Origin: Obelidium mucronatum
Lineage: Eukaryota > Chytridiomycota > Chytridiomycetes > Chytridiales > Chytriomycetaceae
Reading direction: 5' to 3'
Assembly: GCA_025765595.1 (NCBI GenBank)
Contig: JAIVFH010000018.1
Span: 62,001 to 126,000, forward strand
Length of the DNA: 64,000 bases
The translations under genes and the position numbers were made by a program. A model generated the notes under the pieces. The model worked only from the letters and a program-made list of their open reading frames with translations, was not told where the DNA came from and searched no databases. How positions within the stretch are numbered: position 1 is the first letter of the stretch; each line of letters starts with the position of its first letter. This document shows positions 34,435-46,367 of the stretch, piece by piece.

Positions 34435-35477
34435 TTAATAGCGTGGAGGGTAGATTGGGCGGTTGGTGAACATCATTTCAGTGATTTTGAAATCAACGGC
34501 GATGGCACTCATTGGTACATAAGAATCATCCATTCCGAGAGTTGCAGTAAAATTCCCAGAACCAGCCGCAGTTTCAGAACCAAAATTCATAAATATTGCA
34601 GACTTCTTGTCATCAATCAATCCTTGCATGTATTCTTCCATAGCCTTGACACCGGAAATATCCACAATGAATGAGGAGAGGAAACAATCGCTCTCTTGAT
34701 TATAAACAGGCTGTGCAATCCTGAATTTGATCTTGTCTGCAACATGGGTGGTAAACACTTCAAAAAATCCTTGTGCCAAAGCATTTTGGAAACTGCAAAG
34801 AATGTCGAACCCAAAAATGAAGCCGCGCAAATCCTCACTTGGGCAAAGGCGAACTTGTAAATTGTTGATGACAGAATCCTCAACTGCGATAAGGGTAGGG
34901 GAAACGATTGGTGTGAATGCGAATTGTTTTGCAATGAAACCTTCTTTGGCGTCTGCGAGCTGAATTGCACATGCGATCATGTTGCGGACTTGACTGACGA
35001 TGGAGAGACTGTGCATGGCAGACAATGCAGTGGACAAGGCTTGTGCTTCAGGAATATTGGCCGCAGCTTGCGCAAAGCAACGTGCAAATCCCGGGATATC
35101 ACTGAAATACCCACCAATATGTATAACAAAGATATTACTTTGAGTCATACAATGATTAGGAGGCAAGGTCCTTACGGAGTGAAACCTTGCAAGCGGACTC
35201 CACACAGTCTTGCCAGCATTCCAACAAGACGCATCAACGCAGCCTCGGCAACATTCTTGATCAACGGTTCTGAGGACTTTGCTTTCCTGATATGTAGTCC
35301 TAGCTCTGTAGGGAAACGGCTGTTTTGAGGATTGAAGGCAATGTTGACACTCTGAGAGTAGTTGATGCTGGAGACCCAGGACTGCCCGTTGATTGTTGCC
35401 GCGCCTGTGTATACTGCAATGAGCGCAATTTCCCACGCTGTTGTTCCAGTCCGTTCAAACAGAGGATACTTTGACAT
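34435..35477 (-). CDS. Hypothetical protein, 322 aa
   Basis: Two minus-strand exons (35176-35477, 34435-35101). The protein starts MSKYPLFERTGTTAWEIALI and ends FTNRPIYPPRY. It looks globular with alternating helices and strands and no membrane segment or low complexity (GFTPDIPGFARCFAQAAANI formed over the splice, LRGFIFGFDILCSFQNAL). I do not recognise the family. The start is only 41 bp from the divergent ATG of the transporter gene, and the frame stays open upstream to GTG with an AAAG before it, so a further 5' exon is possible. Confidence 0.6.
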
Positions 35478-35517
35478 GTCTTGAACCACCTTTAATATCC
35501 GTTTTAATTATTCAAAA

Positions 35518-38301
35518 ATGGCAAAGTCAAAAAAGAAGCAGCAGCAGCAGCGCAGCAACGGCAACGCGCGCAATCGGTCGGCGTCGCCGGGCGCGCAAAG
35601 CACGGCGTCGGACTCGAGCAGCCAGACAGTCACGGCGGCGGCGGCGGTGTCGACGCCGCGGCCAATCGCGTCGCAGGCGCAGGCGGCGCAGGCGGCGCAG
35701 GCGCAGTCGCCCGCCGCCGCCGCCGCCGCCAGGGCGCCCGCGCGGCCGCACTCGCCGGCGGCGCGGCTGATTCCGACGCCGCACGCGCGGCTGGGCGGCG
35801 GCAGCGGCAGCCAGCCGGGCTCGTACGTCGGCGGCTCGAGCCTGCCGCGCTCGTTCAAGGCCGCCGAGGCGCTCGAGGCGCGCGTCAGCGAATACGCCGC
35901 AATGTGCGTCGTCGTCTGTCTGGTCGATGCAGCTAACTCCGTCTAACAAAACAAAAACAAAAACAAAAACAAAAACAGCCGCAGCGCCAGCCGCGCGTCG
36001 ACGCCGCAGCTGGAACACGCCGCCGCGCGTCTCGTCGAAGAACACCTGGTGCGGCGCGGCGACGGCCCCAACGCCGACATTTCGGGCACGTCGCCGTCAA
36101 TCGTGTCGCCCGTCGCCCACAATCTGCAAGGAGGTTTGCTTTCTCCTGCTTCGAGCTGTCGGATGAGTTTCTTATGGCTTCCCTTTTCTTGTTTTTGCTG
36201 TTTAGGCGCGATAACAAGCGAGATTTACCAGTGGGCCAACAGGGCTGCTTCGCCAACTCCCACAACTGCTTCGTCCACGAGCACTCTCGCCAGTCGCCAA
36301 AGGCGTCTTTCAAACCCGGAACTGCAAAGCGTTCATATCAGAGACACCCCCGATATCATTACCGTTGCTCATTTACGCGAACCAGGTGCATTACGGCGAA
36401 GGTTTCTTCAGGAACAAGCGGAACGAGATGGAAGAAGGCCAGTCACGTTTCTCACTAGGAATTTTATTGATTTCTTGGCCTTGTATGGGTTTTATGGTGG
36501 GGATGTTGTTCCGGATGAGCTTGAAGAAGATGGGGACGGGGACGCGGATGAGGACGAAGATGATGAACAACAGGACGAGATTTTTGGACCTGGCGTGATT
36601 GCGACCCCGGACGGTCTTATAATTGGCGTCAACAATGTGAATGCTGGTGCTTCTTTGGCTCATCAGCATGATGTCTCAAACTCTTACGAGTCCCATCCGA
36701 GGGATATTGAATCATCAGCATCTGTTAGTGAACGTGCGCCGCTGCTTCGGAGTCAGTCTCAACGGTCTGGAACAATGGCGCGTGGAGTTGCAGAGGCATC
36801 CAATGTCAAGGGAACTTCAGCAAAAAAGGCCTTTTTTATGCTGATGAAATCTTTTGTTGGGACCGGAGTACTATTTTTGCCCAAGGCTTTTTCACAGGGT
36901 GGAATGGCATTTAGTATCATCTTGATGGTGATTTTTGGATGGTAGAGTAAACGGGTTCCATTCCAGACCAGAACTAACTCCTCCAAAAAAAATAGGATGA
37001 CACTTCATTGTATGTTGCTTCTTCTAGAGACAAGTCGTGTGTTGGGAGGGTCTTTTGGAGATATCGGAGAGAAGCTGTATGGCCCACCTGTCAGAACTTT
37101 AGTCTTGGCATCTATAGCTGTCTCGCAGGTTTGTGATTATTTTTAAATCTGTCCGGAGACTTCTGTGTAACCAAAAATATTCTTGGAATAGGCTGGGTTT
37201 GCTTGTGCATACTACATTTTCGTGGCTCAAAACCTTCGAGATCTTTTGATGCTCTTCTCTGACTGCAAGATTATCCTACCAGACTGGATTTTTATTCTCT
37301 TTCAAGTCGTTATCTACGTTCCACTCGCGTGGGTGCGAAAAATCAAGTTCTTCAGTGTCACATCCTTGATTGCTGATGTCTTTATTCTTTTGGGCCTTGT
37401 TTACATATTTGCCTATGATCTTAGTATTCTCTCCACCGTTGGTCCATCACATGATATTATTTGGTTCAATATGGAGTCTTTCCCCATCTTTATCGGAACG
37501 GCATTGTTTGCGTTTGAAGGGATTTGCCTCATTTTACCGATTGCGGAAAGCATGAAACATCCGGAAAAGTTCCCGATGGTTCTCACAACTTGCATAATAG
37601 TGATTGGACTGATATTCCTGGTGATTGGTGCGACGGGGTATCTCACTTTTGGAAACCAAGTGGAGACTGTGATTTTCTTGAACATGCCGAAAGGAAGTGG
37701 TCTTGTACAAACTTTGCAATTGTTTTATGCGATTGCGATTATTTTATCGTTCCCACTATGCGTGTATCCGTCAATTCGGATAACAGAGAGTGCGATATTT
37801 GGTTTGGCTGATGGAAAGAGTAGTATGTTGGTCAAGTGGCAAAAGAATTTGATGCGGACGGTTTTTGTAGCGTTTTTGGCGTTTGTTGCGTGGATGGGAA
37901 GTAGTAATTTGGATAAGTTTGTTAGTCTTGTTGGGTGTTTTGCATGTATTCCGTTGAGGTCTGTTAAATTATTTTTTTTGTATTTTTTCCCTCCGTCTTG
38001 ACGTTCGTTTTTTGCCTTGGTTATTAGTTTCATATATCCATCCATTTTCCATTATCATATAACTTCTAATCCGTGGGTGAAGGTTAGTTTTAATTCTATT
38101 GGTGTTTTCTTTTCTTTTTCGCGATTGACATTGGGAGAACAAAAATAGGCAAAGGACATTGGGCTGGCGCTTTTTGGACTTATCGCCTTGATTTATACTA
38201 CGTATATTACCGTGCAGCAGTGGGTGGAAGGGTCGCCCGACATTCCTGTTGATCGGTGTGCGGCTGTTGGGTTAAGCTCTTATGTTAGCAAGAATGTGTA
38301 A
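35518..38301 (+). CDS. Vacuolar-type amino-acid transporter (AVT3/4-like, AAAP family)
   Basis: Seven exons (35518-35903, 35979-36133, 36206-36941, 36996-37128, 37192-37958, 38028-38082, 38149-38301) give 794 aa. A long cytosolic N-terminus (about 400 residues; Gln/Ala-rich at first, acidic near DELEEDGDGDADEDEDDE) precedes about eleven membrane segments starting MLMKSFVGTGVLFLPKAFSQ, with IFIGTALFAFEGICLILPIA and GYLTFGNQVETVIFLN, which are AAAP hallmarks. By family it exports or imports neutral amino acids across the vacuolar membrane. The first ~600 bp are strongly GC-rich, and intron 1 ends in a (CAAAAA)n tract. Intron 2 (72 nt) keeps frame. Confidence 0.87.
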
Positions 38302-38383
38302 CGATTCTAAATAACAAAATGCCATGCATAATTATCTATTTATTTGTTTGAAAAAAAAAAAAAAAGATTTGCTTTTTAATCAA

Positions 38384-41300
38384 ATGAGTTCAATACGAAT
38401 GAAAGTGGTCCGAACGGTGACCACCGAACGAAGCAAATACCGCAGTGGAAAGATCCTGATAAAGAAAACAACGCGGGATCAATTTGAAGTGCAAGAGAGT
38501 CCCCAGGTGGAACTTGGGGTTGAAAGCGAGTCGCTTGAAATCCAAGTCCCTTCTGTTGAACGGACTTTGCTGCCATCTTCTTCAAATACTTCTTGGATGT
38601 GTGCTAAGCAGTATCGATCTCATGATCTTTTCCTCAGGTTTAGTGGGGAGCGTGGGTGTATTTGGAGCGGACTGGAGTGGACTAAACCAAATTTGTGCAC
38701 ACACACAAACACACACACACACAGCTATCGAGTTGCCACAGACTCCCATGTTGTCGATGCTTTGGCTGATTCTTTCGGATTGAACGGACTTCATCCATAC
38801 CTGGACCACATCTGTCTAGTCGGTGCTCAAAAGTGGGAGGACGGGTTCATCAGTGGCCTCCTCAGTTCACGCATGATCTGCCTCATTGTTTCCCAGGCAT
38901 GCGTAAAATCTCTACGTTCTTCCTGGGATAATGTCGTGCTTGAATGGGAGCTCGCTTTTGATCGGCAAGATAAGGGCTTGGCAGTTGTGATTCCCCTGTT
39001 CCTCAATGAAGTACAAGATGATGGTGATGAAGCACCACCACCACCACCACCTGTCACGTTCCCTGATCTGGACACGTTTCCAGATGTTTTCCATGATCAT
39101 CCAAAGTCTCCGCGTCAGCGCACGATTCGGCAAATTATGGCTGAGATTTTCTCGTTGGTGGGTGTGCATGTGGATGTTGTGCGAGATGGGGACACGGCCA
39201 GCGTGGATGAAGGCTCTGTGTCTAGAATAATTCAGCTTCGACAGTTGGTTTCGATGCAGGAAGGGTGTGCGCTGAAGCCAGAGGCTGTGAGCTTGACCAA
39301 GAAAGAGCTTCAAGAGTTGTATACGTTGTTTGGAGTGACTGCTCAAGATGCTTGGGTTGGGTTCGCCGCCGGAACGCAAGCGAGTCAGATTGGGGAATTG
39401 TTTTTGAATGATGTGTTGGAGTGGATTTTGGACGCGAATTCCAATTGTTTGATTGTCAAAGATGGAGAGGTAAACCCGGTTTATCAGTTTTCAGTTGATC
39501 GTCTTCTGACTCTCAAATGAAAAGCCCTTCCAGCGAGACATTTTGAAAGCAACGTCGCTGGGACTTACAAAGACAAACCAACTCGCTGCGAACATTGATT
39601 TGTCAAGGATTCGCTCTCTGGAAGCTTGTTTGTCTCAACTCATAATTTCGTTGACATATGTTTATCCTTTCCTTGGACGTTTGATTCTCAGCCAATCGCG
39701 GGATACTGGTTGTCCTTCCCCCAACATTAAGGAATTGTTCCAAGACGTTGTTCTCAACAGCCTCCCCTTAAATTCAACTCCTTTGGTCCTCATTTTCAGT
39801 GAATTGGAGTCAAAAGAGGCGTTCTCGATTTTGAAAGCTGTTTGGGACCTACTTGGGAACTCATTGTTGAGTCCATTCAAATTTCTGTTTCTGGGCTTAC
39901 ACACAGAGCTGAATATGATGCTCGGTGACGTTAATGTTTCAGAATACGATATTAAGCTTGCTGCTCAAGAAGCCGTTCTTGGAATCAACACAAAAACTCC
40001 TATCCCTGCTTCGGTGGTTCCAAAAGTCGCTGTTTTGGATGTTGTGGCAGATTTCTTCAGTGGCAACAAGGATAACCAAGAGGCGGATTTTGTTATTTGG
40101 TACCCTTGAGAATTTTTGATGTCTTTTTGCTTCCCAAGTGTTCAAATCCTTGTTTCTTTGTGACAGTTGTGGGTCCACAAAGGATCTACCTTTCGCCGCC
40201 AATTTACGGGATGCTTTGACTTTAAATGGAGACAAATCCGTTTATATTCAAGATCCGGCATGTTTTGAATTGTTTATCCCGCAAACGCGCGCTTTTATTC
40301 TTTATGTCTTTTCGAATGACTTGATTGGAGAACTCAATGCGGATTCGAATTACTTTACTCATCATGTAATACGCAGTTTCTTTATTTTTTTCCCTCTTGA
40401 TATGCAACATTAACAACAGCAATTGATTACCAGGTGGCTCAGGGAAGCGATGCAGAACACTGCCACTCACTTCCCATTCTCCTAAAACGGAATGAGAGTC
40501 CATTTTCCATCGCCAATTTATTCAAACACGAATACAAGGACGAATCAAACAAGAAGATTATTTCAAACGTGTTTTCTTTGCAAGGGTTGGCAATCGACGA
40601 GATGTCTGTTGGCAGGTACATATAAAGCTTTTTGTATTCAACCTACCCACACCTTTCGTCACTCTGCTCACGATATTAATACAATGTAATTGTTTTTTTC
40701 TTCTTTTATTTCTTTGTGTGTGCATAAAGGTCGATTGCTTCGATTTACCAAATCCGAAAACTTGTTTTGGGTCTAAAATCAACTGGAAGCTTGACATTGG
40801 ATACTGCACCGCTGTCACTAGAAGAGGATGGGGAATTGATTAACTGGCTCAATCCAGCTTATGCTCTCGTCAGTGAGCGACGGGCAACACTTATGGAACA
40901 ATACATTTCTGGAACAAGAATGTGGTTAGTAAAAGAGATTGACGAGTGGGTGCAAAAAGACGCGGACGTTGCCCAATTGCTGTGGATCAACGCAAAAGCA
41001 GGCGTAGGAAAAGTGAGTGATGCCCTATTGAGACTCTCTGTTTTCTTCTTTTTTTTTTTTTGAAACTGACTCTGGATATTCTCAAAATAGTCGGTTATGG
41101 CAGCACTTGTTGCTGACAGATTCCAGCGAGAAAATGCATTGGCTTCCTCATTCTTTTTCAAACACGATGACCAGCGACTCAGAACCGCGTTGAGCATGGT
41201 TACTACAATGGCTTATTCACTGGCCAAATGGTCTCCTTCGATCGGGCGCTTTTTGTTGACGCTCAAGGAAAGCGAAACAGCGGTTGATTTCCGATCGTCA

Positions 41301-44300
41301 CCTTCTCTCTTGTTTCGCCAGCTGGTCCTGGACCCACTCCAAGAAATTGCGGACGGATCTATCGATGACGCTACTTTGAGTCCAGTAGTTCTAGTTGTGG
41401 ACGCTTTGGATGAATGTGTGGATCCAAACGCTCGAGCCGATATGTTATCCATCTTTGCAACCGAGTTTCGAAAGCTTCCGTCGTTCGTACGCGTGATTGT
41501 CACAAGTCGGCCTGAAGACGACATTATCTCTGCTTTCGCAGCATCCAATCTGCCGCAACGAGTCATTGAGCCGTCGGATTCCAACAACAAAGACGATGCG
41601 CGAATAGTTGCCACCAACAAGCTTTCAAAGCTCCCAATTTCAAATGCTTTTAGTATCAACCAAGTAGTGGAAGAGCTGCTCATGAAATCCGGGGGGTTGT
41701 TTGTCTGGCTTTGTATGGCTCTACGAACACTTGAGTCAAGCAACCAAGAAATCTCTTTGGATTCAATCAACACGCTTCCGAGTGGTCTCGATGGAATGTA
41801 TACGAGGGTTTTCCAAACAATGTTTGGCCGAAGAACAGACTTGATTCTCGGGGCCGTCATCAAGACAATATCTGTCGCCCTCGAACCACTCTCATGTTCT
41901 CATCTTGTTCATTTTTGTGGAATCAATGCCAAGCAGGCTGAATTCTGCGTCAACAAGCTTACCCCTGTTCTCGCGGTTGATAACGGACGGTTCACTTTCA
42001 TGCACAAGTCTGTCTACGATTTTCTATCTACTCCGGAATCATGCCAAGACCCACGATTTAGTGTAGATATCAAAAATTCGCATCAAGTGCTTGCTTGTAG
42101 TGTGTTGGATGTCATGTGTGGCTCTGGTGGCAGTGACGGTCTTTCGTACAACATGGCTGGTCTTATTGCAAGTGAGCTTTACGATGCAAACAAGTCACAG
42201 CCTTTAGCGGCATATTTAGAATACGCTTGTAAATTCTGGTTTGACCATATATTGAATGCCGCCGATCCACAAGCTCGAGTAACCCAACGACTGGTTCAAT
42301 TTGTCGAATCTCATTTGCTTCATTGGATTGAAGCCATGGCACGGATAAACGAACTCAACACTGCTCTTTCGATTTGTTCAAAGTTCTATAACGGGCGGCG
42401 GTGGTGGTCCGAACCAGTGCATGCCGTTTCTAATGAATCAAACATTGCGTTGGAACCGCTCTTTAAAGATTTATATGAGCTTGTCATCAACTTCCGAGAC
42501 GCCATTGTTTTCAACCCGTTGCAAGTGTATCATTCTGGACTTGTGTGGGCTCCTCATGATTCCAACCTGTATCGCTTGTACAAGCCAAAACCGCCAGCCT
42601 CACCACTGGAAGTGAAGTTGACGTCTTCGAAAAAGGGCGGACCGTTGACGTTCACAGGACACGTTGCGAATATAGTCTGTGTTGTGTATTCGCCAGATGG
42701 GTTGTTGATTGCCTCTGGAGATCAGATGGGGGTCATCAAAGTATGGGCTGTTGGCACTGGAGAATGCATCCAAACATTTGAAGGAGACATGTACTGTTCG
42801 TGTATCACGTTTTCTCAAGACTCGAAATCAATCGTTTCTGGATCGATGCAAGGGGACTTGACTTGCTGGTCTGTTGCCACGGGGAAGGTTCTTCAACCGT
42901 TTGAAGGGCATTCTGGATGCATTTCTGCAATTCTTGTTGACGCGGTGAATGGAATCGTTGTTTCTGCTTCTGCAGATAAACTGGTTCTCGTTTCTTGTTT
43001 GGAGACTGGTAAATGTCTCAAGAAACTGAAGGGGCACACCAAAAAAGTGCAAGCCATTGCACTATCCAGGGATTCACGGTTCTTGTTATCTGGATCAATA
43101 GACAAGAATGTGAAATTGTGGGCTTTGGAAACTGGTGCGTGTCTCAAGACCTTCAAGGCAACTGACCGAATCGACTCGATTGCATTTGGAAGCAACGAGA
43201 AAACATTTTTTGTAAACGCAAAATCAGCTCTTATGATGTGGGATCTGGAGTCGGGAACCATCATCAATCGTATGGAAGGAACAACCACATCCAAACTCCC
43301 CATCACTTTGATAACAGTGACAGATTCGGAAGTTACATGGTTACGAGAAGACGCTGTCCAAAAGTGGACTCCCGACCTGAGCGAATGCACATTGAAATGG
43401 GATACTCCGTTTCCTGCGTTTGCCTTGTCAACAGACAAAACAAGTGTTGCTGGGTTCACGGCAACATCCGTTCACATTTGGACTCTGCAACAAGAATCTC
43501 ATGAGGATAATGATGCATTATCATCGGGACACTCTGGTACCATCATGTCTGCTGCAATTTCCAACGTGGGAACTGTTGTGACTGGTGCCTTGGATGGTCT
43601 TGTAAAACTCTGGTCCATGGAAACTGGGGAGTGTCTAAAGACGTTCTGTAAACGCGATGACGATGTCACCAGCGAAATACAGGCGGTGGCTATATCTCTT
43701 TGTGGACAAATAATTGTCTCTGGTGATTACAACAAGAGTGTGGATGTATGGGCGATCCATGAAAGTGAACCCATTTTGTCGGTTGTTAAACACTTGAAGC
43801 CTGTGGAATGTGTTGCCATTTCTGCAAGTAAATCCTGGATTGCTTCTGGCTCGAGAGATACGTTTATTCAAGTTTTCCAGAACAGGGCTGGGCAGCAGCA
43901 AGAAGTTGATGAAGATGATGGAGGAATACGCCTTTCAGGTCACACGGATCGAGTAGAGGCTGTTGCTTTCGCCCCTGAGTCGGATGTCTTGTTGATCTCT
44001 GGATCGCGTGATAAATCGGCAAAGGTGTGGTCAATTGAAACGGGAGACTGTTTGTGGACTTTGTCAGGTCACACATATTTTGTGTCTTCGATATCCTTCT
44101 CCGAGACAGAGAACTTGGTATTGTACACAGACTCGGGTGAAGAATTCCTTGTATGGTCTTTGGAAACGGGTGAGATGATGGAGGATGTTGTGTTTGGAGA
44201 AAATGAGTGTGGAGTTGTTGATGGTTGGTTGGTGAAGCGCAAGACAATGAAAAAGGTGTGCCGCATCCCAGATGATGTGTCGGGTGGATTTATCCAACGT

Positions 44301-44357
44301 GGGAAAGTTGCGGTCTTCTATCGAGACAATGCATTTGCGGGTGTTTCGTGGGCATGA
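38384..44357 (+). CDS. TIR / TIR-like / NACHT / WD40 STAND protein (NLR-like)
   Basis: Seven exons (38384-38637, 38725-39469, 39534-40099, 40167-40365, 40434-40615, 40730-41012, 41091-44357) give 1831 aa. After ~80 disordered residues comes a TIR domain whose first strand HDLFLSYR is created by splicing, followed by HPYLDHICLVGAQKWEDGF and DNVVLEWELAF, with candidate catalytic Glu at 158 or 160. A helical linker leads to a second, degenerate TIR-like fold (about 515-640: DFVICCGSTKD, FAANLRDALTLNG, LYVFSNDL). The NACHT has NAKAGVGKS (Walker A, about 736-744, over a splice), VVLVVDALDECVD and VIVTSRPED. About 11-12 WD40 repeats fill 1260-1825. STAND proteins oligomerise on ligand binding; TIRs often cleave NAD. 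An immune or incompatibility role is inference. Confidence 0.88.
38698..38724 (+). repeat. (CA)n microsatellite at a 3' splice site
   Basis: A CA repeat interrupted by AAAC fills the end of intron 1 of the TIR-NACHT-WD40 gene and supplies the acceptor CACAG itself. There is no T-rich tract there. Confidence 0.85.
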
Positions 44358-44450
44358 GTCATTCCCAAAAAAAAAATAGAGTTTGATTCAAGAAACAGAC
44401 AGCAATGTGTTTATTTATATATATAATCAGTCACTTTATTTGCATAATAT

Positions 44451-46316
44451 CTACCAATGAGGATCATCCTTTGGCGCCGTATTGCTCGTATTGCTCTCTC
44501 CAACAAAATAACCTTCAACAATTGATGAAGTCGGTTCATCAACACTGTTTAGACTCGATGAATGATTTGTGTCGATTCCACGGCCAGGTGGTCTTGGAGG
44601 AACTGCAGGAGGCACAGAAGAACGTTTCCCAGCTTCCTGACCAAAACGAGTCTCCAGAGCCAAAACCAATCCAGAAACTTGTTCTTCAATCTCTTCAAAT
44701 CGCCTCGCACCTTCTTTGGCACCTTGCCTCATTTGAACACGAATTCTTCCCATTCCCGTCCTCACTTTATCAAATTTCGTCAGAATCAAGCCATTCTGCT
44801 CATTTTCCACTTCATTCATGAGTTCGCGGACAGTTGTGCCCGAGATTTCAGCATTCAAAATCTTGAGACCTTTTAAACGAGCGAGAAGGGATGGTATAGT
44901 GGACGCCAATGGATCCAGTCGGTCTCCAAGAACGCTAAATAGGTAACCGACGCGACGTTCATCTTCAGCGCGTCGAGATTCCATTTCGTGTTCGATTAAT
45001 TGGTTAACAGCAGATTCTGATCTTTTGGCGGCGGGTTTTTTGCTGTCAGGAGTGCCATCATCCTTGCTTTCGCCGTCACCACCCCCGTATCCAGCAGCAA
45101 CAGCAGCATCATCGTCATCATCTTCAAGGTTGTCGTCGCCGTCGTCTTCCGAGTAATCCGACGAAAAAGAATCATTGGCGGCAGTGGTGGAGGTTGCAAC
45201 GCGACGCCTCTGTTTTTGTTGCTGTGCAATAATGCGCCGACGCAGTCTGACAGTGCGGTCGATTTGACCCGAAATCGTTTGAATTCGTCTCGACAGACGC
45301 GCCAGGGCGTGCGGGGTGGTTAGGAGGGTGAGGGTTGCATCCAGGTCCTGAATGTCGTCGAGGATGGAGGTGGAGGTGGCGGCGGCCGAGGTTCCAACGA
45401 GGCGCTCGAGAGAGGCAATGCGGCGTTCAATGTCGAGAATGTCGTCGGCAAAAACAATGTTTCCCGTTCCCGTGGCGGTGCCCGTGGACGTGGGCGGCTG
45501 GTAGTACAGGTCGTACTGCACCGCCGAAGACGTCGCAGGCAGCGGCGGGTACGGCAGCTGCGGCGGCGAGAGCGGCGGCGGCGGCGACAGCGGCGGCTGC
45601 AGCGGCGCGTGCGGGTGCGGCGGCGGCGGCGAGGCCGAGGCGGCGGCGGCGTACGCGCTGTTCGCCACGGCGCCGGCGTACGAGCGCGGGGCATTCGGCG
45701 GCGGCTTTGCAGCGCCGGCCTGGGCGTGACGGATGTGGGCGGCAAGCGCGGCCGTGTTCTCGGCGGCGGCGAGCTGCGACGGCGGCGCCGCCTGGGCAGC
45801 GAGCGCCGCCAGCGACCCGTCGATGCGCGCCGCCGCCGAGCGCAGCGCCGTCGAGCGCGTGGCTGCGGCCGCCGCCGCCGCCGGCGCGGCCCGTGCGGCG
45901 TCGTCGAGTTCGGCGACGAGCTCGCTGGTTTCGAAGAGCAGCCGGCGCAGCGTCGCGAGCGGTGTTTCGTCGGCTGCTGCTTCATCTGCTGCTGCTGCTG
46001 CTGCTGCTTCTGTGTGCGCGAGCCCGCTGTTGTCCGCCGGCGCCTTGGCTGTTGTCCGCCGCCCCGCCGCTGCCGCCTTCGCGCCGCCGCTGCCGCCGCC
46101 GCCCGCAAAGATGCGCTGCGCCAGCGCCACCGACGCGACCAGCGGCTCAGTCACTATCTCGTTGGTGCCGACAGTTCCGCCAAACACATTCGGCACAAGC
46201 TCGTCGTCAAAGTCGCTGCCAACGCTAGAGCTGTGACTCATTCGGCGTTTGCCCATTGGCGGAGGCGATGAGGGTCCGGTTTCATACACCTCCTCAGATG
46301 CAATTGAGTGCATCAT
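44451..46316 (-). CDS. DCTN2: Dynactin subunit 2 (dynamitin, p50)
   Basis: An intronless 621-residue frame. The N-terminus has EEVYETGPSSPP, like the VYET motif of dynamitin. An Ala-rich segment is followed by coiled coils IERRIASLERLVG and LDDIQDLDATLTLL leading into LARLSRRIQTISGQIDR, then VGYLFSVLGDRLDPLASTIP and RRFEEIEEQVSGL at the end. The order and spacing match dynamitin, a shoulder component of dynactin that links dynein to cargo. It is longer than the roughly 400-residue animal protein, owing to Ala/Pro-rich GC-rich and acidic inserts. Divergent from the PH-like gene over 51 bp. Confidence 0.72.
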   Translation of the reverse strand: MMHSIASEEVYETGPSSPPPMGKRRMSHSSSVGSDFDDELVPNVFGGTVGTNEIVTEPLVASVALAQRIFAGGGGSGGAKAAAAGRRTTAKAPADNSGLAHTEAAAAAAADEAAADETPLATLRRLLFETSELVAELDDAARAAPAAAAAAATRSTALRSAAARIDGSLAALAAQAAPPSQLAAAENTAALAAHIRHAQAGAAKPPPNAPRSYAGAVANSAYAAAASASPPPPHPHAPLQPPLSPPPPLSPPQLPYPPLPATSSAVQYDLYYQPPTSTGTATGTGNIVFADDILDIERRIASLERLVGTSAAATSTSILDDIQDLDATLTLLTTPHALARLSRRIQTISGQIDRTVRLRRRIIAQQQKQRRRVATSTTAANDSFSSDYSEDDGDDNLEDDDDDAAVAAGYGGGDGESKDDGTPDSKKPAAKRSESAVNQLIEHEMESRRAEDERRVGYLFSVLGDRLDPLASTIPSLLARLKGLKILNAEISGTTVRELMNEVENEQNGLILTKFDKVRTGMGRIRVQMRQGAKEGARRFEEIEEQVSGLVLALETRFGQEAGKRSSVPPAVPPRPPGRGIDTNHSSSLNSVDEPTSSIVEGYFVGESNTSNTAPKDDPHW

Positions 46317-46367
46317 TTTTGGATATTTATTTATTTATTTAGAAAGTAGAAAGTAGAAAAATAGTAC

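Noticed and set aside
35527..36045. Minus-strand frames over the transporter's first exon
   Set aside because: Low-complexity Arg/Ala shadows. The plus frame splices cleanly into the transporter.
38638..38724. Insertion with CA repeat apparently disrupting the TIR domain
   Set aside because: It has GT and CACAG ends and a length divisible by three; removing it gives HDLFLSYRVATD, so it is an intron, not a disruption.
45335..46271. Three overlapping plus-strand frames opposite dynamitin
   Set aside because: Composition is Arg/Ala-rich shadow coding in a GC-rich block. The minus frame carries coiled coils matching dynamitin.
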